64,000 nt of DNA from Begonia masoniana. Lineage: Eukaryota > Streptophyta > Magnoliopsida > Cucurbitales > Begoniaceae. Shown here one piece after another: positions 21,381 to 33,825 of the stretch (positions within the stretch are counted from its first letter, which is position 1; the number at the start of each line of letters is the position of its first letter). Where the stretch lies: the NCBI GenBank assembly GCA_022432975.1, contig CM039514.1:9407519-9471518 (forward strand), in the 5' to 3' direction. The position numbers and the translations under genes are program-made. The notes below the pieces were generated by a model, which did no database searches, was not told the origin of the DNA, and saw only the letters and a program-made list of their open reading frames with translations.

Positions 21381-23970
21381 TTAGACCCCTTGGCCTCTTC
21401 CTCTTTGTCTTCCTCTGCCTCTTCCTTGGTCTCTGCCTCTTCCTCTACCGCTTCCAGCTCCTCGAGTAGTCGGTGTGGATGTACTCGAATTAACGCCTTC
21501 GCACCTCCTGACATTATGTCCCACCCCATTGCACTTAGAGCATCTCATCACTCTATTTCTTTTAGAGACATTGGTACTATTTTCAGGCTCATCAGCATCT
21601 CTAATCCTCTTCTTTCGTGGTCTACCCGGTTGTTTTTTTTGTAATGGTGGGATGATTGTAGGTGAAACAATCTCTGCCCACATATTCATCCTATTAACCG
21701 GAGCAATAAAGTGGGAATACATATCTAAGTAGGTTTGTCTGTGCTAATGTTCGTGTACATACTCCTCCACTTCTCGTCTCAAATACCTAATGCAAGGGAT
21801 TGAATGAACACAAGGAATTCCCGTCAAAGTCCACGCAAAGCAACTGCAACTTGGAATATTCATGTCCACGGTATATTGCTCATTGCTGTTCGAGACCTCG
21901 AACCAATTCCCTTCTGCAGCTATATGAGACCAGTTTCGCGAAGCATATTCCAACTTTTTAAGCTTATTTCTTATGCGAGGACATAGTAATCCCAAACACT
22001 GCTCCATTTCTTTTTGTTTCTCTGGTATTCTTGTCATGAGAGATTTTCGTATCATCTCAAATAAGGTCAAAATAGGCTTGTCCCGAGTAGGTAATATCAT
22101 AGCGTTAAAACACTCACTTAAGTTGTTGAGCCTCATATCACATTTCGAAAATGGACTAAAGGCATGTTTCGACCAATACTTTGGATCTGTCTTACTCCAC
22201 GCTGTGTAGGCTGCCTTGTCCATTACTTCTAATTTCTTCATTTCCCTCTTGAATGCCTGTTCTGTGGTGGCCCTTGAAGCTTTCCATATGACTTCCTTAT
22301 ACATCTTCCCAGGAAACTTGATCTTGAAATTGCTGTATAAGTGTCTCAAACAAAATCGATGCTCATGCTGGGGCACTATCTCCTCAAGAGAAGGAACCAA
22401 TCCCTGTAAAATACAATGAAAAAGGAATAGTCATAAATAACCAATTTACATACTGCTGCAAATACAATACAAATGTACAAATAAAATTTTTGAAATACCT
22501 TTTGTTGGTCACAAATAAAAGTCCATGTTAAATCGATAGACCTTTGTATATCATTCATCAATTGTTCTAGAAACCATTTCCACGAGTCTTTGCATTCGCT
22601 CTCCACTACGGCAAATGCAACTGGATATAATCCATCATTCCCGTCGATCGATACTGCTGTAAGTAGTTGTCCTGTACAGTGTCCTTTCAAATGACACCCA
22701 TCCAGACATAGCACCCGTCTTCCAGCAGTTACCAATCCGTCTCTACATGCACGTAAACACATGTAGTCTCTCCGGAATCTACGTGATTCTGACTGAGGCA
22801 CAATCTCTAGGTCAACGACGAATGTGCTCCCAGGATTGGACCTGCGAATCTCTGCTGAATAACTCCATAAAATCTTGTATTGCTCCTCTGCATTACCTTC
22901 ATTCATCAGCCGTGCTTTACGTCGGGCTCTGTAAGCCAAAATCGGTGTAATGGTTACGCCTAATTCCCTCTGCACAGTTTCAATAATAGAAGAAATGCTC
23001 CAATCTGGTTGGCTCTTGAACCTAAGTAAGTACTCATGAGCAATCCACTTTGATGAAGCTAGCCTATTATGCATGATCCGTGCACAATTGTGTATATGAT
23101 TGAGGGTTCTTATTTGGAAACTTTCTTCATTGTTTATTTTAGATGCATGCAACACCCATTTACAACCATCCGTACATACTGTTCTTATTCTCGTCTTCTC
23201 ACTTTTCACAAATCGAATCCCATAACCATGCTTCACAACGTATTTTTTCACAATATCTTTGATTTTTGTCAATGAACTGAAAGTCATTCCAAGTTTCAAA
23301 GCTACCTTACCATCTCTAGAATCAGCAACATTGTCCAAGGTACCTTCACTTTCTTCTTCTTCATAACTGTTGACAACATCCATCTGCTCCGTATCATCAT
23401 CATCCTCTACATCCTCCTCCTCGCCGTCTTCCTCATCTTGAATATCATCCACACCATCATCCTTCCAATCGTCATCTTCCTCATCATCATCATTATCATC
23501 ATCCTCAGCATCATACTCATCATCCTCAAAATCTTCAGCATCCTCCGCATTATAAGCATCCTCATCATAAACAACCAAAGCTAAATTACTAGGAACTTCA
23601 TCATCCATAGTTTTAGATGAAGTCAGATGCCTATCTCCACAGACAGTACTACTCCCTTCACCAACTTGGTCCTTGATGTCGATATCCTCCACATACAATT
23701 TCATATATCTCTTATTTTTACCATTGCAAGTACATCTTCATCGGTTCTCAGATTTCTCAACCCCTTTTTCAGCCCATACCCTGGCACACAAAAATGTAAC
23801 TCCTTCCATGCATGTATCCCTATCTCTTTCAGCATATCTTCGATCTCAAATATGGACAATAAGTCTCCATCACAATTGTCAACAACTTCTGTTTTGCCTC
23901 CCACATACTGTGTGTCCTTGCTTACCACAAATTTACCACCATAATTGATTTCTAGTGAAAATTCACCCAT
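21381..23970 (-). pseudogene. mudrA-type MULE transposase (PB1-like, MULE DDE, SWIM, zinc knuckle), lightly broken
   Basis: Minus strand from ATG 23970. N-terminal PB1-like MULE domain (EINYGGKFVVSKDTQYVGG), a very acidic linker, a DNA-binding region (KLGMTFSSLTKIKDIVKKYV), then the MULE transposase core with DDE residues in VLCLDGCHLKG, TFICDQQK and NNLSECFN. A SWIM zinc finger (CSCFAWTLTGIPCVH) follows, then an RG-rich C-terminus with a CSKCNGVGHNVRRC knuckle. A GT-AG intron at 22404-22498 joins the core in phase 0. A 5' UTR intron is likely: acceptor near 23985, donor in the right TIR near 24530. Lesions: a frameshift near 23702 and an in-frame TAG at 21744-21746 before the knuckle. It catalyses cut-and-paste transposition in the nucleus; this copy is probably inactive. 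Confidence 0.88.
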
Positions 23971-24401
23971 TAGAATTTCCTGTTAGACAAAATACAAGTT
24001 AAAAATTACACTGAGAAAAAGAATAGACATCCATAAGTAATCAAACCATCCCTAACTGTAATTTATTACGACATGTTTAAGGACAGTGTGTGCATTTATT
24101 TTTGACAACGTAATAGATTACCGTAATAGATTACCCAGTGATAGCAATGAGCAGAGGACACAAACAGAGAAATAGGCAACATTTTCTCTCAAGTTTTTGT
24201 TGTTCTTTGAATCTATAAAAAATGGGTTTGAATAATATATGCTTTGAATTATCAAAAAACAGATTTGACAGCAAGAAGAACGTGGCAGAAAACATTATGT
24301 GGAGAAGCATTTTGCATGTCATCCAATTGTCCAACAAATAGTTGTTAATCATCAAACTAATATCATTACAGGAAAAAAGCGGCGGTATCCGTGCACAGAG
24401 G

Positions 24402-25117
24402 TGATTCAGAAGTGACGATAAGTAAATAGTTAAAGCCGGCAACCGAAATGCAAAAGACGGAGAGAAGGAAGACGAAACCCTTATTTTAATTCCAAAAGCA
24501 AGCACATGAAGATAGCCAGAGAAGAGACTTACCGAGAAGAGACGAGACAGGGAGGAAGTTGACGGGCTGGCGACTCTGGAAAATCGGAGAGGGAGGAAGC
24601 TCGCGATTTCGAGCTGGAGAATGGAAAAATCAGAAGGGGGAAGCTCGTGATTTCGGGTCTGGTACACTCGAACAATCTGAGAGGGATCAAGGTGAAGATT
24701 TTGGGATTTAGGGCTAGAGGATTGAGCAGAGGAACAAAGCAGACTCTGGAGAATGGAAAAAGCAGAAGGGGGGAAGCTCGCGATTTCGAGCTGGAGACTC
24801 TGGAGAATGGAAAAAGCAGAAAGGGGGAAGCTCGCGATTTCGGGTGGAAAAATCTGAGAGGGAGCAAGGAGCAAGGTGAAGATTTGGGGATTTAGGGCTA
24901 GAGGAACAAGTGAAAAAACGAATAGAAAGATAAAAGTTTGTTTTTTTTAAGAAATTTGGATTCTACACGTGCACTAACGTAAGGTTTTAACAGAAATTTT
25001 AAAAAGGTTTAAAACGATAACAGAATAATTGTACAAGGTTGGAGTTGCCGATTTTTTTAGTACAGGGGTCTACTTGAAATAACGTGTATAGTACAGGGTC
25101 AAAATTGATAATTTCCC
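24402..25117 (-). repeat. MULE right TIR (about 716 bp)
   Basis: Inverted copy of the left TIR, including the repeated CGCGATTTCGAGCTGGAG-type motifs and the splice donor (minus-strand CTCGGTAAGTCT near 24530). Probable promoter and leader of the transposase gene. Confidence 0.85.
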
Positions 25118-25198
25118 TATTAAATAATATGGTCTAGCATTTTGAAATATTAAATAAGGCCTATTATCTACGTTGCTTTTTGATAAAAAAAATTTATA

Positions 25199-26110
25199 TT
25201 ATTGTTGTCTTAAATTAATAATATATAATATTGTAGATCTAATTAATTCAATATGAGGTGAAATATATGTTATATCATCTTTAATAACTAAATTTAAAAT
25301 ATGACATACACATCTCATATGGAAAATAAAATCATGAGTAATATTTAGAAAATAATTTTTAAAATGAAAAATAACAAAATCATTAGCATAACTATTATCA
25401 AGAGTTATACTAAATATCTTATATGTAATAGAATATTCTTGTAATATTGCCACAATATATATAAATAGTAATATCATTATGAGGATATTCACAGTTATGA
25501 AATCCTAAAATTCTTTTATTTAATTACTAAGATTTATTAATAAAAGCAGAAGTTACAACAATATAACATATAACATTACATGCACTCCATAAATAAGAGG
25601 TAATACATATAGACATCGAAAGAGCATTTGTAAAAAATGTAATTAGTTCATTTTTCATATCATAAAATATTTTAATAATATCTTTTCTCATTGTACTTCT
25701 AGGGACATGTTTGAAATTAAGAGTAGCATATTTTTTTATAAATTTTTCAAATACCTCACTATGGGTGAATAATAAAGGCAACTCAGATTATATTACAAAT
25801 TTTGTTTCATTTAATTTTGTGAATATATAGAAGTGCTATTGCTAGTAGCATTCAATATTGTTTTTATAGGGTTTCCTATTTGCTCATTTAAGTGATATTT
25901 TTTATAATGTCTACTAATTGTACTAGTTGAACTACCCGAAGTATATCCATAATTTTTAATACAATATTTACAGCTTTAAACTCGATTTTTTCACAAATTT
26001 TAATTTCTTTTATGTCAAAATTGTCCTTACATAAGACATTTTATTTTATTTTCGAGGTGAAGAAGTGAATGCTTATACAAATGATTGTCCTATTGAAAAT
26101 GTAAGAATTA
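25199..26110 (-). pseudogene. hAT transposase remnant (BED finger and core fragments)
   Basis: Minus-strand fragments in order: a BED-type zinc finger (SCKYCIKNYGYTSGSSTS then HYKKYH, about 25880-25975), a RICESLEEPER-like segment (FKHVPRSTMRKDIIKIFYDM, 25527-25781), and the conserved core FSITLDNSYAND with FHMRCVCHILNLVIKD (25199-25492). These motifs identify an Ac/hAT transposase. Frames are interrupted several times and the C-terminal dimerisation domain is missing. The sequence is very AT-rich, as expected for an old copy. It lies immediately outside the MULE. Confidence 0.75.
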
Positions 26111-27269
26111 ACTCTCTAATTTTTCTAACATCCTTATCAATATTTTCAATATTATAATTATATGAATCCATAATAATTAAATTAAATATTTAATAATTGA
26201 TATTGCAAAAACAACTAATAAACAATAGCTTGTAGGTTGTGTGAATTTAAGATCACCTCCACATATGCGAAAATGATATAAAATTAATAACAACAAGAGA
26301 AATTGATATAGCACTAGAAATTTAGAAGTGAATAAAAAATTGAAATTTTGAGAGAAAAATTTGGGGGAGGGGAAGTAAAGTAACTTTGACTACCTTTAGC
26401 AACGGTCAAAAGACCGTTGCTGCTGGGTTGGGTGGCTGGTCGGAACGTGGGGATGGGGGCCAGGGCTTTGCCTTGTGCCTGAGCCTGGAAAGGGAGTAGG
26501 AGGGAAGGGGGAGGAGCTCGATGGGCCAGGCTAGCTGAGCTCTCGAGGCGGCTCGCGAGTCGAGCTCTTTTTACTTGGCCTCATGCAAGCTTACGAGTCT
26601 GGAACCGGAATCCTACTTGACCCATTGACGAAGACAGAGCCAGGCTCGGCTGTTACTACTTACTTCTCAATGAATGCCCATTGACATACTTGGATTATAT
26701 ACATTGATTTATAGAGTTATTTGAATATGTTAATTACATTCATCAATGCGCTACTTGGAAGCCTACATAAATTCCCATTGTTATCAAACATATATATATA
26801 TATATATATAATATATTCATTAATACTCCAAGTGGGACGACAATAGTTCAATAGAATCGGTTCATTTGCGAGAAGCAACGACTTCAAAGAACTTGTCTAT
26901 GGGCCGAAACAAGCTCATCTTATGATTTGGAATTTACGTGTATATGCTAGTTTTTCATCTCCTACTACTTATTTAATAACTCTGTAAATGCAAAGATATT
27001 GCATATAAGTTGGCATTGATTTTTTGGCAATATTTATATATATTTATGGAGATAATATGTTTTTCTAAATTGATAATTTATTTCTTGGTGATCAAGAAAT
27101 ATTGTATTTTGATTATTGGATGGCTTTATATTAGTAATCATGAAGATTCAGTGGAAGAGAAAAATAAGGAAACACGAATATTAGAGAAAGTTATTGAAAA
27201 AGCTAAAGGCACTTGCTTTTTGGAAAAGTTTGTTTTGGTAAGTCGATTTGATGGAGATTTGGTGAAATC
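26111..27269. other. AT-rich spacer with hairpin and (AT)n, no gene
   Basis: A 10-bp stem, 4-base loop hairpin (AGCAACGGTC / GACCGTTGCT) lies at 26398-26421 and an (AT)n tract at about 26789-26811. The GC-rich patch 26395-26660 may be the flank of the hAT remnant. A frame at 27010-27312 has no recognised motif. Confidence 0.4.
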
Positions 27270-27501
27270 TGTTGGGCTTCGAGTTACCATGAATAATGGA
27301 ATGCTTTCTTAATTTTTTGGACGAATATCCGAGTTGTTAGAGATACTTTCCTAAAGTGTCACACGTAGTGTCACTCAACCGATTTGTTGAGATTTGGTTT
27401 CCTTATTCCTTGTGGCGGTTAATCTAATTTGGTAACTGAATTAAATCGAAGATATGAGAGTTACCAATGATATTTGAGCTTTAGTTTATGTGGAAGTTAC
27501 T

Positions 27502-27727
27502 TGTAACGGCCCTAAAACTGTACCCAATATCCGTACCATATTATTTATTTATTTATTTATTTTTTAACCTAATATCTTTAATTAAACTTTAAACAGAACC
27601 TAAACCGAAATCGAAACCAAAATCGAAATCGGAATTGAAATCTAACCTTTAAAACATTTAAAACAATTAAAAATAAATAAATAAATAATATGGTACGGAT
27701 ATTGGGTACAGTTTTAGGGCCGTTACA
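27502..27727 (+). repeat. Gypsy-2 aberrant 5' terminus (fold-back of LTR 3' end)
   Basis: 27502-27672 is the reverse complement of 34764-34934 (the last ~170 bp of the 3' LTR, with a ~4-bp difference in a TTTA repeat). 27673-27727 is a direct copy of the last ~57 bp. The two form an imperfect hairpin starting TGTAACGGCCC and ending GGGCCGTTACA. The true LTR start (TGTAATACCCGG, as at 32411) is absent. Confidence 0.92.
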
Positions 27728-27731
27728 TTTA

Positions 27732-27746
27732 TGGTATCAGAGCCCC
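27732..27746 (+). promoter_or_regulatory. Gypsy-2 primer-binding site
   Basis: TGGTATCAGAGCCCC, complementary to initiator tRNA-Met, four bases after the LTR end, as in Gypsy-1. Confidence 0.88.
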
Positions 27747-27891
27747 CGGGTTTTAAAATCGGTTCTGTAGACTACTCGACTGCACAGCCACTACGCGGAC
27801 ATTCTTCATCAACTGTAAGTACCTTTATAGCTTTATTTGATTTTTAGTTTCTTAGAATATTTGTTTAACTTTTTATAGGAGTTTTATAATT

Positions 27892-30800
27892 ATGGTGCGT
27901 CCACGAAACGACCGAGACGACCGCGATGATACGATTGACACGCTCAAGGACTTTATCGCTCAGCAGTCTCAGCATATGGAGCGTCAGGCTGAGCAGATGG
28001 CTAGACAATCTGAGCAGCTGGGTACTTTTATTAATCGTGATGGCGCTAGAGCTCAGGAGGCGGTTACTCAGGGCAATAGGGGAATGGAGAGATTTCAGAA
28101 GCTTCAGCCCCCTATCTTTACCGGACAGTCTACGGACCCCTCTTCAGCCGAGGAGTGGGTTCGCACTATGGAGGACATGCTGGCGTATGCTAGCATAGAT
28201 GATGGAGAGAAGGTTGCACTGGTGACCTATCATTTAGCACTTGACGCCCGGTTTTGGTGGGATTCCATCAAGACGACCGCCGATGTGACTATTATGGGCT
28301 GGGAGAGATTCAGAGAGTTGTTCTACGATAAATATTTCAGCCATACTGTTCGCGAGGCCAAGATGGTCGAGTTTATGCAGTTGCGGCAGACTGCTTCTAT
28401 TCCTGAGTACGTGAGGAGGTTTGAGGCACTGTCTCGATTTGCGCCACGACAGGTCAGCGTAAACGAGGACAAGGTACGCCGATTCTTACAGGGACTTAGC
28501 CAGGAGTTCCGGATGCGCCTTACGATATCTGGGGTACGACATGTATCCTATGACGACATTATGGCTAGAGCTCTGGACATTGAGGCTGTAGATCAGAGTT
28601 CTGTTAGACCGATGGAGCCAGCTAAGGGCTTCTTCCGGGAGATTCGCCCTCAGTCTCGGGGTTGGCAGCCTAGGGCGCAGCCCCAACAGCAGCAGCAGAG
28701 GGGTGTGAAGAGACCTCTTGAGGGAGGTAATGACCGGGGAAAGGGGAAGCAAGTACAGGTTGTTTCTCAGGTGCCTGTTTGCCCTAAGTGTCAGAGGGAG
28801 CACACTGGCCAGTGCAGGATGGGCACGAGTGTATGTTATTGTTGTGGGGAACCAGGCCATTTCGCTAGAGACTGCCCGAAGCGGGGTCGAGACCAGTCGG
28901 GCAGTGATCAGAGGAGGATTATGCCCAGGATCTTCGCTTTTATCGAGCCTGGCGACGTTGATGATGAGGCTCAGCCTGCCGTGATTGCAGGTACTATATT
29001 GCTTACTGGCGTTCCTGTATTTTCCTTATTAGACACGGGGGCTACACATTCTTTTGTTTCCACCACTTGTGTGTCGAGATTGAGGCTTGCGCCTGAGTTA
29101 GCAGAGTGCGAGTATAGCGTGATGCTACCTTCAGGCGAGCGTATGCAGTCAAGCCGTGTAGTCCAGGGGAATATTATTTCGATTGGGGACCGTACTCTTT
29201 ATGCTCGCCTTATTGTTATGGGCATCGAGCACTATGATCTTATTTTGGGGATGGATTGGCTATTGCAGCACTTCGCCACCATCGACTGTCGATCCGGGAT
29301 TGTCACTTTTCGACCTCCGGGTAAAGCTGAGTTTTCTTATCAGGCGATGAGCAGATTTAGTAGCTCGCCTATCTCTTATTCCATGATGGTCAACGAGCAG
29401 TTTAAAGGTGCGTGCTCTATTTATTTGGCCTCTGTCTTTGATTGTCAGTTGCTCAGCGGATCGAAGCCGAGCGACATTCCTATTGTCAGAGAGTTCTCTG
29501 GGATCTTTCTTGATGATCTTCCCGGGTTACCCCCAGACCGGGAGATTGAGTTCACTATTGACGTATATCCTAACTCCGCGCCGAGGTTTAAAAACCCGTA
29601 TCGACTGGCACCAGCTGAGTTGAGAGAGTTGAGGACTTAGCTTGATGAGTTACTAGAGAAGGGCTTTATTCGACCCAGTGTTTCACCCTGGGGTGCACCT
29701 GTCCTATTCGTCAAGAAGAAAGACGGGACCCTCCGGATGTGCATTGATTACAGGGAGCTGAATAAGCTCACGGTGAAGAATAAGTATCCATTGCCCCGTA
29801 TTGACGACTTGTTTGATCAGCTACAGGGTGCCCGAGTATTCTCGAGGATTGATCTACGCTCGGGTTACAATCAGCTGAAGGTCCGGATGGATGATATACC
29901 GAAGACGGCATTCCGAACGAGTTATGGGCATTATGAGTTCCTTGTCATGTCTTTTGGACTTACTAATGCCCCTGCAGCGTTTATGGACTTGATGAACCGT
30001 GTCTTCAAGGAGTATCTGGACAAGTTCGTGGTGGTTTTCATCGACGACATATTGATCTACTCTAAGACGAAGGAAGAACACGAGGAGCATCTGAGGATTG
30101 TTCTGAGGACCCTATGTCAGCACCAGCTGTATCCAAAGTTTTCGAAGTGCGAGTTTTGGCTTGACAGAGTGAGCTTCCTTGGCCATATCATATCACAGGA
30201 CGGAGTTTCTGTGGATCCGAGTAAGATTCAGGTGGTCAGAGATTGGCCACAGCCGAAGAACGTACGTGAGGTGCGTGGATTTCTCGGATTGGCCGGTTAT
30301 TATCGGAAGTTTATAGAGGGATTCTCGAAGATTGCACTTCCTCTTACACGATTGACTCGGAAGCACGAGAAGTTTATTTGGTCGCCTGCTTGTGATGATA
30401 GTTTTATGGAGTTAAAGCAGAGATTGACCACCGCTCCAGTACTGGCGTTACCTGTTGAAGGTGTCAGATACAACGTTTATTGTGATGCGTCGGGAGTAGG
30501 ACTCGGTTGTGTATTGATGCAGGAGGGGAGAGTTATTTCTTATGCTTCTCGGCAGTTGAAGCCGTACGAGCAGAATTACCCTACGCACGACCTTGAGTTA
30601 GCAACTGTGGTCTTCGCACTGAAGATATGGAGACATTATTTATATGGCCAGCAGTGCGAGATATTTTCCGACCACAAGAGCCTGAAGTACTTATTTACGC
30701 AGAAGGAGCTGAACATGCGACAGAGACGATGGCTTGAGTTGGTCAAAGATTACGATTTTGATATCAAGTACCATCCAGGAAAGGCGAACAAGGTTGCTGA

Positions 30801-32370
30801 TGCCTTGAGTAGAGTACCTTCTGCGAGTCAGCCTTCATTAGCAGCGATGTCAGTTACGCTGCGGTCTGAGATTGAGAGATTCGATGTGGAGATAGTGGCT
30901 GAGTTGTCTAGTATGCTCGCCAACATTTCTCTCAGGCCGACCATTCTAGATCGTATACGCGAGGCTCAGCAGAATGATTCGGAGTGTATGGAGCTTCGAT
31001 CTAGTATGATATTGGGAGACTCGTCGGAATTTCACTTATCAGATGATGGCATTCTGAAGTTCAGGCATAGGTGGTACGTGCCTAGTGACGAGGATCTGAG
31101 GAAGAAGATATTGGCTGAGGCACATTCTTCGGCGTATTCTGTACACCCGGGAAGTACTAAGATGTACCGGGATTTGAAACAACACTTCTGGTGGCCGAAC
31201 ATGAAGAGGGAGGTTGCCAAGTATGTTGAGACTTGTTTAGTGTGCCAACAAGTGAAGGCTGAGCACCAGAGACCGGCTGGAACGTTATTACCACTGCCGA
31301 TTCCGGAGTGGAAGTGGGAGCAGATCTCCATGGACTTTATTGTGGGGCTCCCGAGGACAACGAAGGGCCATGATGGCATTTGGGTTATTGTGGACCGATT
31401 GACAAAGTCGGCCCACTTCTTATCTGTGAGGATGGCATCGTCTATGGATCAGCTCGCTGAGCTATTTGTGCAGGAGATTGTCAGACTTCACGGCGTGCCA
31501 GTTTCCATAGTCTCAGATCGTGATCCGAGATTCACATCGAAGTTCTGGAAGAGTTTACACAGAGCTATGGGGACTCAGCTTAATTTCAGCACCGCATTTC
31601 ATCCTCAGACTGATGGTCAGACAGAGAGGACGAATCAGATTTTGGAGGATATGCTCAGAGCATGTGTGCTGGAGTTTCAGGGCTCGTGGAGCCGATATTT
31701 ACCTCTGATAGAGTTCTCGTACAACAACAGCTTCCAGGCTACTATTGGCATGGCTCCGTATGAGGCGTTGTATGGTCGGAAGTGTAGGTCTCCGTTATAC
31801 TGGGACGAGGTTGGCGAGGCCAGCATCGTAGGTCCTGAGATTCTGCAGCAGACGGCAGAGAAGATTTCCATTATCCGACAGCGCATTGAGGTAGCTCAGA
31901 GCAGACAGAAGAGCTATGCTGACACCAGACGGAGAGAGTTAGAGTTTGAAGAAGGTGACGAGGTCTACCTTAAAGTTTCTCCGTTCAAAGGCGTTGCGAG
32001 ATTTGGAAGGAGGGGTAAGTTGAACCCTCGTTATGTGGGGCCCTTTCCTATTCTGAAGAGGATCGGGAAGCTGGCGTACAGGTTGCAGCTTCCGGCTTCT
32101 ATGGAGGGTATCCATGACGTATTTCATGTGTCTATGCTTCGGAAGTGCTTGCGCGATCCGTCGCATATCGTGGAGGCTACAGAGATCGAGGTACAGCCTA
32201 CCTTGAGCTATGAGGTGAGGCCAGTACGTATTTTGGAGACTTCCATCAAGATTTTGCGCAACAAAGAAATTCCGCTAGTCAAAGTTTTGTGGCGGAACCA
32301 CGCGGTGGAAGAGGCTACCTGGGAGCGACAGCAGGATATGATGATTAGTTATCCTGGGTTGTTTGCATGA
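27892..32370 (+). pseudogene. Gypsy-2 gag-pol polyprotein, one internal stop
   Basis: A single frame of 1492 codons with one in-frame TAG at 29638-29640. Domains (approximate residues): retrotransposon gag 80-230; CCHC knuckle CYCCGEPGHFARDC 315-328; protease LLDTGATHSF about 380; reverse transcriptase with FIDDILIYS about 716; RNase H with [10 protein letters not shown] about 862; integrase zinc domain ([14 protein letters not shown]) 1080-1120; integrase catalytic residues in [15 protein letters not shown] and [10 protein letters not shown]; chromodomain-like tail with [16 protein letters not shown] about 1465. Protease before RT and integrase after RNase H is the Ty3/gypsy order. The stop lies between protease and RT; Gypsy-type copies usually have Gln there, so one C-to-T change explains it. 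Otherwise the polyprotein looks full length. Confidence 0.92.
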
Positions 32371-33731
32371 TTTGATTTTGTGGACAAAATCCTGAATAAG
32401 AAGGGTAGAATGTAATACCCGGATGTACGGACTTGAATATTTTATTATTATTATATTATTGGATGATATTTTTATGTTTATGTCAAATCAAGTCCGTTTT
32501 ACGAAAAGAAAGCGTCACTACGATCCTAACAATTAATGGGAATTTTAAGGAAATTATGGAAATTTTCGGAGATTAAACACTATATTCCGAACAATTAAGC
32601 TTTTCGTGATGTAAAAGACGTTCTCGTAAAAAATAGTAAATGAGGTCCGAATTGCGAACGGACAGTTTTATTAAGTCCCAAATAATAAGTTGGACTTATT
32701 GGCAAAATATGGAAATTTGGAAAAGTCGAATCGCTAGACGATTAACGAACCGAAGAACGAAATCAATATAAAAACTAAATAAGGGCAATTTGGTAATTTG
32801 CAAATTCAATATTATAAATCAATCAAAATTCTTTTATTTCATTTCACTTCTCCTCTTCGAATTCCAGAACCACTTCTCTCTGTTTCTCTTTTTCTCTCGC
32901 GAACCCTCACTGCCAGCCGCGCGACTTCTCACGATCCGACTCCGATCCGACCTCTGTTTGTTCCGCTTCCTTCACGTTTCTTCCTCCAATCGACGTTCTC
33001 GGTAAGTCTCTATAGTTTTAGAGCGTTAAATTCCGAGTTTCATTGATTTCTAAACGTTTAGATTCGGTTAGGTTTTCGATAAAAACCGAGATTTAGACGT
33101 TTAGATTCGGTTAGGTTTTCGATAAAAACCGAGATTTAGAGCTAGTAATTAATAGGTTTACCGTGATTAGATACATATTGAGCGTATTGGACGTTTTTGG
33201 TCGAATCTAATCGATTTAGGAAGAATGTTATATTTTATGAAATTTCGAGATTTTGGATAAACTCGTAAATTACGAATTGAGGTGCCGAGCGAAAAATCGC
33301 TCGAATGAATAGCTCGATAAATTGGATTAGAACTTTAAGAAGTTTCCGTAGTTAAGGTTTTGTAAATTTAGACGATCGATAGTTTAAATCAAATTTAACG
33401 TCAATATTGCGTGTTGATTAGGTAATCAGAGCTCGTGGACGAAGCTTGGATTGCAGCGTGCACGAGGTAAGTTCTCGTGATCTTCTTTGGCCGATTGGCC
33501 TACACCGTACGTCGTGGTCTCGAGGAGTTTTGGAGATGCCTTTAGTTAGTTTTGCTCGGTTTGGGTAGTTAGGTCTTAGGAGTTTATAGTTTATGCTTTT
33601 ACAGTTTTGATGGTATCTGTTATTGCTTGTTTACTGTAAGTTATTGAACTGTTCACGCATCACTCGTTTTAAAGTAAAGCATGAAAATGAATTTCCGCAC
33701 AGAGTTTTAAAGATAACGTAAAGCATTGCAC

Positions 33732-33825
33732 TGGCCGAAAGGCGTATTGAGCATAGCATCGGCCGAAAGGCTTATTGGCCGAAAGGCGTATTGGCCGAAA
33801 GGCGTATTGGCCGAAAGGCGTATTG
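33732..33825 (+). repeat. 16-bp minisatellite in Gypsy-2 LTR
   Basis: About five copies of GGCCGAAAGGCGTATT with small variations. It lies in the same part of the LTR as the GAAAAN repeat of Gypsy-1 but has an unrelated unit. Confidence 0.85.

Larger units (their letters stand above)
17327..25117. mobile_element. Mutator-like element (MULE), 7.8 kb, with two genes
   Basis: Perfect 9-bp TSD TATTAAATA at 17318-17326 and 25118-25126, the length typical of Mutator. Termini are GGGAAATTATCAATTTTGAC and its complement, with long TIRs. It encodes a mudrA-type transposase (minus strand, 21381-23970) and a GRF-zinc-finger/TM protein (plus strand, 18395-18931), each reading inward from its own TIR, as in two-gene Mutator elements. 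A 105-bp minisatellite fills the middle. Both genes carry lesions, so this copy is probably non-autonomous now but decayed little. Confidence 0.9.

Noticed and set aside
27010..27312. 100-codon open frame before the solo LTR
   Set aside because: The Glu/Lys-rich second half looks gene-like, but no family is recognised and the frame runs into the LTR; too weak to call.
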